From contig OX465120.1 of NCBI GenBank assembly GCA_949987565.1, forward strand, positions 11,517,080-11,581,079: a stretch of DNA of 64,000 nt. The letters are read 5' to 3'. The DNA is from Luidia sarsii (lineage: Eukaryota; Echinodermata; Asteroidea; Paxillosida; Luidiidae). The first letter of the stretch is position 1. Each line of letters begins with the position of its first letter. Both the position numbers and the translations under genes were made by a program. The notes under the pieces were generated by a model that saw nothing but the letters and a program-made list of their open reading frames with translations, had not been told where the DNA came from and made no database searches. Positions 60,401 through 64,000 of the stretch are shown here, in pieces.

Positions 60401-61587
60401 GCGCATGCATGAGTATCGTAGTAGGTTCTTTGCAGCCTACATGTATATCGATCTCCGCAAGGCGTTTGACTCGATGGATCGAGGTGCCCTCTGGCGGCTT
60501 CAGGGTTTTTGTGGGGTACCACAGACTCTGATAAATCTGCTGTCCAAACTATACTCAGGTACCGAGAGTGCTGTGTGGTGTAGGGGTTCAATCTCTAAGT
60601 TCTTCCCAGTTTCAACTGGGGAGGGACAAGGAAGGGTTGAGGCTCACACTTTTTTCAACACTTGTATGGACTGGGCTATGGGGAGGATGGCGGAGTATTC
60701 GGGCTGTGGAGTATCATTTGGCGATGTCAGGCTAACCGAGCTTGACTTTGCTGATGATGCTGGTATTTTTGTGGAGACCCTGGAGCTACTTGTGGGTACT
60801 TGACAAACTGAGCTCCGAGCTGGAGCCTCTTGGGCTGAAGGTATCTTGGGTTAAAACCAAGATACATGTCTTCAATGACTCTTTGGGGGATGTGGTTCAA
60901 TCAGTCCCCGTAAGTGGTGAGAATGTGAAATTGTTTGATATGTTTACTTATCTCGGCAGTGATATGCACATCTCTGTGAGCTGTTATCATGAAGTTAATA
61001 AAGGGATTGGTAGGGCTTGCGGAGTAATGGATTCACTGGACTGGTCTGTATGGCGTTCCCAATATCTGTTCTATAGGGCAAAGATTCGGGTCTTCAGATG
61101 CCTGGTCTTGCCTGTCTTACTCTACGGATGTGAGACATGGACTTTGACTGGGGATCTGTGGAGACGACTCAATGTCTTTGGTACTGGGTCTCTGATGAGG
61201 AGGATCCTTGGGTACTGCAGGTCGGACCATTTGTCTTACGAGAGGTTGCTCAGGGAGAGTCGGATGAGACCCATTACCTGCATGATACGCAAGTGCCAGA
61301 TGCGACTGTATGGTCATGCGGCTAGATTCCCTGCGAGTGATCCGGATTATCGATGCAAGAGAACTTGCTCCCCACAATAGGAACAGGCATATTTGACAGA
61401 TGTTTCTTTGGGAGTGAATGTTATCAGTGACATTATTTTCTTTCCAGGAAAAGCAGACGTCCTTCCTTTTCTGAAAAGGCACACCTACATTGACTGCGCC
61501 TGGGAAACTGTGCGAACAAAGGTGCTCAATGAACAAAAATCAAGGGCCAAACGACTACAGGAACAGATGAGAAAACTACAGGAATAA
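46550..61587 (+). CDS. SET-domain / zinc-finger / tyrosine-recombinase fusion gene, unnamed
   Basis: Exons: 46550-46676, 47253-47415, 48246-48423, 49031-49093, 49620-49641, 50516-50659, 51052-51189, 51624-51767, 52160-52297, 52734-52877, 53270-53407, 55337-56965, 57650-57793, 58187-58324, 59248-59352, 61448-61587. All phases agree, giving 3555 nt (1184 aa plus stop). Domain order: KMT5A-like SET; basic linker; six cassettes; two zinc fingers; tyrosine-recombinase core; two cassettes; basic C-terminal domain. The exon 46549 acceptor precedes the ATG by one base, so an upstream exon remains possible. Exon 48423 uses a weak donor (GTTTGA). From memory, similar zinc-finger plus recombinase-fold proteins, some with KMT5A-like SET domains, exist unnamed in fish and invertebrates. 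Function is unknown: candidates are a Crypton-like element that captured a methyltransferase, or a domesticated descendant. Splicing is predicted, not observed. Confidence 0.72.
50180..53500 (+). repeat. Three tandem 1.1-kb units carrying paired cassette exons
   Basis: Units of 1108-1110 bp repeat with very few differences. Each has an A exon (144 bp, 48 codons) and a B exon (138 bp, 46 codons), starts at 50516/51052, 51624/52160 and 52734/53270. A and B are themselves paralogous: both read GSEGTGGVH..., VDTADCRQMMP, VIPHSGKTAASTAP and ITTS. All six are phase 1-1 with clean AG and GTACAT borders. Intron sequence is as conserved as exon sequence, so the amplification is recent. Confidence 0.95.
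53724..54178 (+). mobile_element. CACTA-ended MITE with ATA target duplication
   Basis: The ends CACTATGAACATCTTAAC and its complement form inverted repeats of about 45 bp with few mismatches. ATA flanks both sides (53721-53723 and 54179-54181). The paralogous copy at about 58630 reads GATGAACATAGGGCC with no insertion, so both borders are exact. The 455-bp element has no coding frame. CACTA ends with a 3-bp duplication suggest an EnSpm/CACTA-driven element. Confidence 0.88.
54700..54860 (+). pseudogene. THAP-domain-like fragment, frameshifted
   Basis: From ATG 54700 the frame reads MVYCQAFGCQNVSGK then SFHVVPN and stops at about 54789. A shifted frame continues ELFRKWAVAIKVEK. The C-x4-C start, FH-x-x-P and the RKW...I helix follow the N-terminal half of a THAP zinc finger; the second Cys-His half is not found. 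It sits in the intron before the recombinase exon and is not in its splice chain. THAP domains occur in P-element-derived transposases and in host factors. Confidence 0.5.
55337..56965 (+). CDS. Zinc-finger and tyrosine-recombinase exon of the fusion gene
   Basis: One 543-codon exon, phase 1 at both ends (acceptor CATACAG, donor GTAAGT). Zinc finger 1 is CPFCG...RLNRHMMSKH at about 55365-55425; zinc finger 2 is CSNCNGFY...WNHRKHC near 55596-55655. The recombinase part contains ARRGGEPARL (box I Arg, 56407-56436), LTFQTGKGNNHLVPV (candidate Lys strand), TAMRHRAST (box II, Arg at 56788-56790, His at 56791-56793), LGHSAL (His at 56866-56868) and VYQAP with the expected nucleophile Tyr at 56893-56895. 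The usual HxxR His is Thr. Several methionines follow the exon start, so a frame from 55405 also looks like a stand-alone ORF, but that would lose zinc finger 1. Confidence 0.8.
57330..58793 (+). repeat. Fourth copy of the cassette unit, downstream of the recombinase exon
   Basis: This block copies about 52420-54342, including A exon 57650-57793, B exon 58187-58324 and the 3' sequence up to AAACAGTAGTAGACT, after which the two copies diverge. It lacks the CACTA MITE. Both exons keep phase 1-1 and open frames, so they can be spliced in after the recombinase exon. A (TTTTATTGA)n repeat at 57235-57290 precedes it. Confidence 0.93.
59248..59352 (+). CDS. Penultimate exon of the fusion gene
   Basis: Encodes KRTRTYTRWSKQATNDVVAY and FKMFVDGTSLP, phase 1-1, with acceptor TTTTCATAG and donor GTAAGT. 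The W-S-x-x-A-x-x-x-V pattern resembles the Myb-like start of the C-terminal domain I associate with the fish homologues. It continues in the exon at 61448. Confidence 0.65.
59395..61380 (+). pseudogene. Degenerate LINE (reverse transcriptase) in the last intron
   Basis: Starts with a leader-like CCCCCGCTTGTCGTAAAAGG and a scrap of endonuclease (MGDFNAS, about 59490). It then encodes linker and reverse transcriptase over at least three frames: GKAAGICGIHAAEFLKAGG, PERSGFTPKRSMIDRILA, YIDLRKAFDSMDRGALWRL, LTELDFADDAGIF (the DD catalytic pair), then VLPVLLYGCETWTL and MRLYGHAARFP. The endonuclease core is deleted and frames are broken near 59780, 60110 and 60790, so it is dead. It is oriented with the host gene. 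Confidence 0.88.
61448..61587 (+). CDS. Terminal exon of the fusion gene
   Basis: Encodes KADVLPFLKRHTYIDCAWE, TVRTKVLNEQKSRAKRL and a short Gln/Glu/Arg coiled tail ending LQE-TAA (61585-61587). Acceptor is TTTCTTTCCAG. The frame joins the 59352 exon in phase. The tail is basic with heptad-like Leu spacing. No AATAAA is seen before the minisatellite that follows. Confidence 0.65.
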
Positions 61588-61639
61588 GTGAAAGCAGCCC
61601 TCCTTAAAGGTCTCCAACCTCCCTGACCAGTCAGTGGTG

Positions 61640-64000
61640 TCCAACCTGATATGTCCTGTTAGTGGTCTCCTACCTCTATGTCCCATTAATGTTGTCCTAC
61701 CTCCCTGTCCCATTAATGTTGTCCAACCTCCCTGTCCCATTAATGTTGTCCAACCTCCCTGTCCCATTAGTGTTGTCCTACCTCCCTGTCCCATTAATGT
61801 TGTCCAACCTCCCTGTCCTGTTAGTGTTGTCCTACCTCCCTGTCCCATTAGTGTTGTCCTACCTCCCTGTCCCATTAGTGTTGTCCTACCTCCCTGTCCT
61901 GTTAGTGTCTCCTACCTCCCTGTCCTGTTAGTGGTCTCATATCTCCCTGTCCCATTAATGTTGTCCTACCTCCCTGTCCCATTAGTGTTGTCCTACCTCC
62001 CTGTCCCGTTAGTGGTCTCCTACCTCCCTGTCCTGTTAGTGTTGTCCAACCTCCCTGTCCTGTTAGTGGTGTCCTACCTCCCTGTCCTGTTAGTGGTGTC
62101 CTACCTCCCTGTCCCATTAGTGTTGTCCTACCTCCCTGTCCTCTTAGTGTTGTCCAACCTCCCTGTCCTGTTAGTGGTGTCCTACCTCCCTGTCCTGTTA
62201 GTGTTGTCCAACCTCCCTGTCCTGTTAGTGGTCTCCTACCTCCCTGTCCCATTAGTGTTGTCCTACCTCCCTGTCCCATTAGTGTTGTCCAACCTCCCTG
62301 TCCTCTTAGTGTTGTCCAACCTCCCTGTCCTGTTAGTGGTGTCCTACCTCCCTGTCCCATTAGTGTTGTCCAACCTCCCTGTCCTCTTAGTGTTGTCCAA
62401 CCTCCCTGTCCTGTTAGTGGTGTCCTACCTCCCTGTCCTGTTAGTGGTGTCCAACCTCCCTGTCCTGTTAGTGTTGTCCTACCTCCCTGTCCCATTAGTG
62501 TTGTCCAACCTCCCTGTCCCATTAGTGTTGTCCTACCTCCCTGTCCTGTTAGTGGTGTCCAACCTCCCTGTCCTGTTAGTGGTCTCCTACCTCCCTGTCC
62601 CATTAGTGTTGTCCTACCTCCCTGTCCTGTTAGTGGTGTCCTACCTCCCTGTCCTGTTAGTGTTGTCCTACCTCCCTGTCCTGTTAGTGGTGTCCTACCT
62701 CCCTGTCCTGTTAGTGGTGTCCTACCTCCCTGTCCTGTTAGTGTTGTCCTACCTCCCTGTCCTGTTAGTGGTGTCCTACCTCCCTGTCCTGTTAGTGTTG
62801 TCCTACCTCCCTGTCCTGTTAGTGGTGTCCTACCTCCCTTTCCTGTTAGTGGTGTCCTACCTCCCTGTCCTGTTAGTGTTGTCCTACCTCCCTGTCCTGT
62901 TAGTGTTGTCCTACCTCCCTGTCCTGTTAGTGGTCTCCTACCTCCCTGTCCTCTTAGTGTTGTCCTACCTCCCTGTCCTGTTAGTGTTGTCCTACCTCCC
63001 TGTCCTGTTAGTGGTGTCCTACCTCCCTGTCCCATTAGTGTTGTCCAACCTCCCTGGCCTCTTAGTGGTGTCCTACCTCCCTGTCCCGTTAGTGTTGTCC
63101 AACCTCCCTGTCCTGTTAGTGGTGTCCAACCTCCCTGTCCCATTAGTGGTGTCCTACCTCCCTGTCCTGTTAGTGTTGTCCTACCTCCCTGTCCTGTTAG
63201 TGGTGTCCAACCTCCCTGTCCTGTTAGTGGTGTCCTACCTCCCTGTCCCATTAGTGTTGTCCTACCTCCCTGTCCTGTTAGTGTTGTCCAACCTCCCTGT
63301 CCTGTTAGTGGTCTCCTACCTCCCTGTCCCATTAGTGTTGTCCTACCTCCCTGTCCTGTTAGTGGTGTCCTACCTCCCTGTCCTGTTAGTGTTGTCCAAC
63401 CTCCCTGTCCTGTTAGTGGTGTCCTACCTCCCTGTCCTGTTAGTGTTGTCCAACCTCCCTGTCCTGTTAGTGGTGTCCTACCTCCCTGTCCCATTAGTGT
63501 TGTCCAACCTCCCTGTCCTCTTAGTGTTGTCCAACCTCCCTGTCCTGTTAGTGGTGTCCTACCTCCCTGTCCTGTTAGTGGTGTCCTACCTCCCTGTCCT
63601 GTTAGTGGTGTCCTACCTCCCTGTCCTGTTAGTGTTGTCCAACCTCCCTGTCCTGTTAGTGGTGTCCTACCTCCCTGTCCCATTAGTGTTGTCCAACCTC
63701 CCTGTCCTCTTAGTGTTGTCCAACCTCCCTGTCCTGTTAGTGGTGTCCTACCTCCCTGTCCTGTTAGTGGTGTCCAACCTCCCTGTCCTGTTGGTGTTGT
63801 CCTACATCCCTGTCCTGTTAGTGTTGTCCAACCTCCCTGTCCTGTTAGTGGTCTCCTACCTCCCTGTCCCATTAGTGTTGTCCTACCTCCCTGTCCTGTT
63901 AGTGGTGTCCTACCTCCCTGTCCTCTTAGTGTTGTCCAACCTCCCTGTCCTGTTAGTGGTGTCCTACCTCCCTGTCCCATTAGTGTTGTCCAACCTCCCT
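61640..64000 (+). repeat. 27-bp minisatellite, continues past the window
   Basis: About 87 units of GTCCTACCTCCCTGTCCTGTTAGTG(G/T)T with CCATTA/CTCTTA and CCTA/CCAA variants. The period is a multiple of three with no stop on the minus strand, which gives a 692-codon GQGGRTPLT frame that is an artefact. The array starts about 50 bp after the fusion gene's stop codon. Confidence 0.95.

Noticed and set aside
61902..63980. 692-codon minus-strand frame of GQGGRTPLT repeats
   Set aside because: It is a stop-free frame of the 27-bp minisatellite. It has no splice or start context and its composition simply follows the repeat.

Overview
The window is animal nuclear DNA. Genes have many GT-AG introns, SINE-, LINE- and Penelope-type repeats are dense, interstitial CCCTAA (TTAGGG-type) tracts occur, and three genes are vertebrate orthologues with deuterostome-like exon layouts. 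Repeat style (short tRNA-derived SINEs, tacatgta-rich stretches, many minisatellites) suggests an invertebrate deuterostome such as an echinoderm, hemichordate or lancelet. The sequence alone does not settle which.

Layout, left to right. (1) 146-1809 (+): last coding exon of a KMT5B/SUV420H-type H4K20 methyltransferase, followed by a repeat-containing 3' region. (2) 7278-22470 (+): a complete caprin gene. I joined 15 exons whose phases all agree (906 codons plus stop); the introns hold several minisatellites and a piggyBac-type MITE. (3) 36979-31247 (-): a complete FANCE gene of 8 exons (718 aa), with a coding 15-bp minisatellite and a cluster of palindromic elements in intron 1 and the promoter region. 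(4) 37.4-46.5 kb: gene-poor, with MITEs, a degraded roughly 100-bp satellite, one possible small membrane-protein ORF, and a tandem duplication loaded with CCCTAA arrays. (5) 46550-61587 (+): a large unrecognised gene. Its predicted product joins a KMT5A-like SET domain, repeated 46-48-aa cassettes, two C2H2-type zinc fingers, a tyrosine-recombinase core and a basic C-terminal domain. (6) 61.6-64.0 kb: a 27-bp minisatellite that runs off the window.

The gene at 46.5-61.6 kb is the most interesting object. A histone methyltransferase-like domain and a transposon-type tyrosine recombinase (Crypton-like in logic) lie in one continuous exon chain, and every junction is phase compatible. Eight cassette exons are symmetric (phase 1-1), six before and two after the recombinase exon, because a roughly 1.1-kb unit was duplicated three times and part of it was copied again downstream. 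A degenerate LINE sits in the last intron and a CACTA-ended MITE in a cassette-array intron. Whether this is a live mobile element, a relic or a domesticated gene is open.

Three repeat systems are unusually legible. Two MITE insertions (16003-16696 and 53724-54178) have their empty sites preserved in duplicated copies inside the window. Two neighbouring inverted-repeat elements around FANCE exon 1 both carry CCCTAA cores. A dispersed family ending in a conserved GATCGAAACGTCAGG box can be tied to a Penelope-like element by a coding tail at 29.5 kb.
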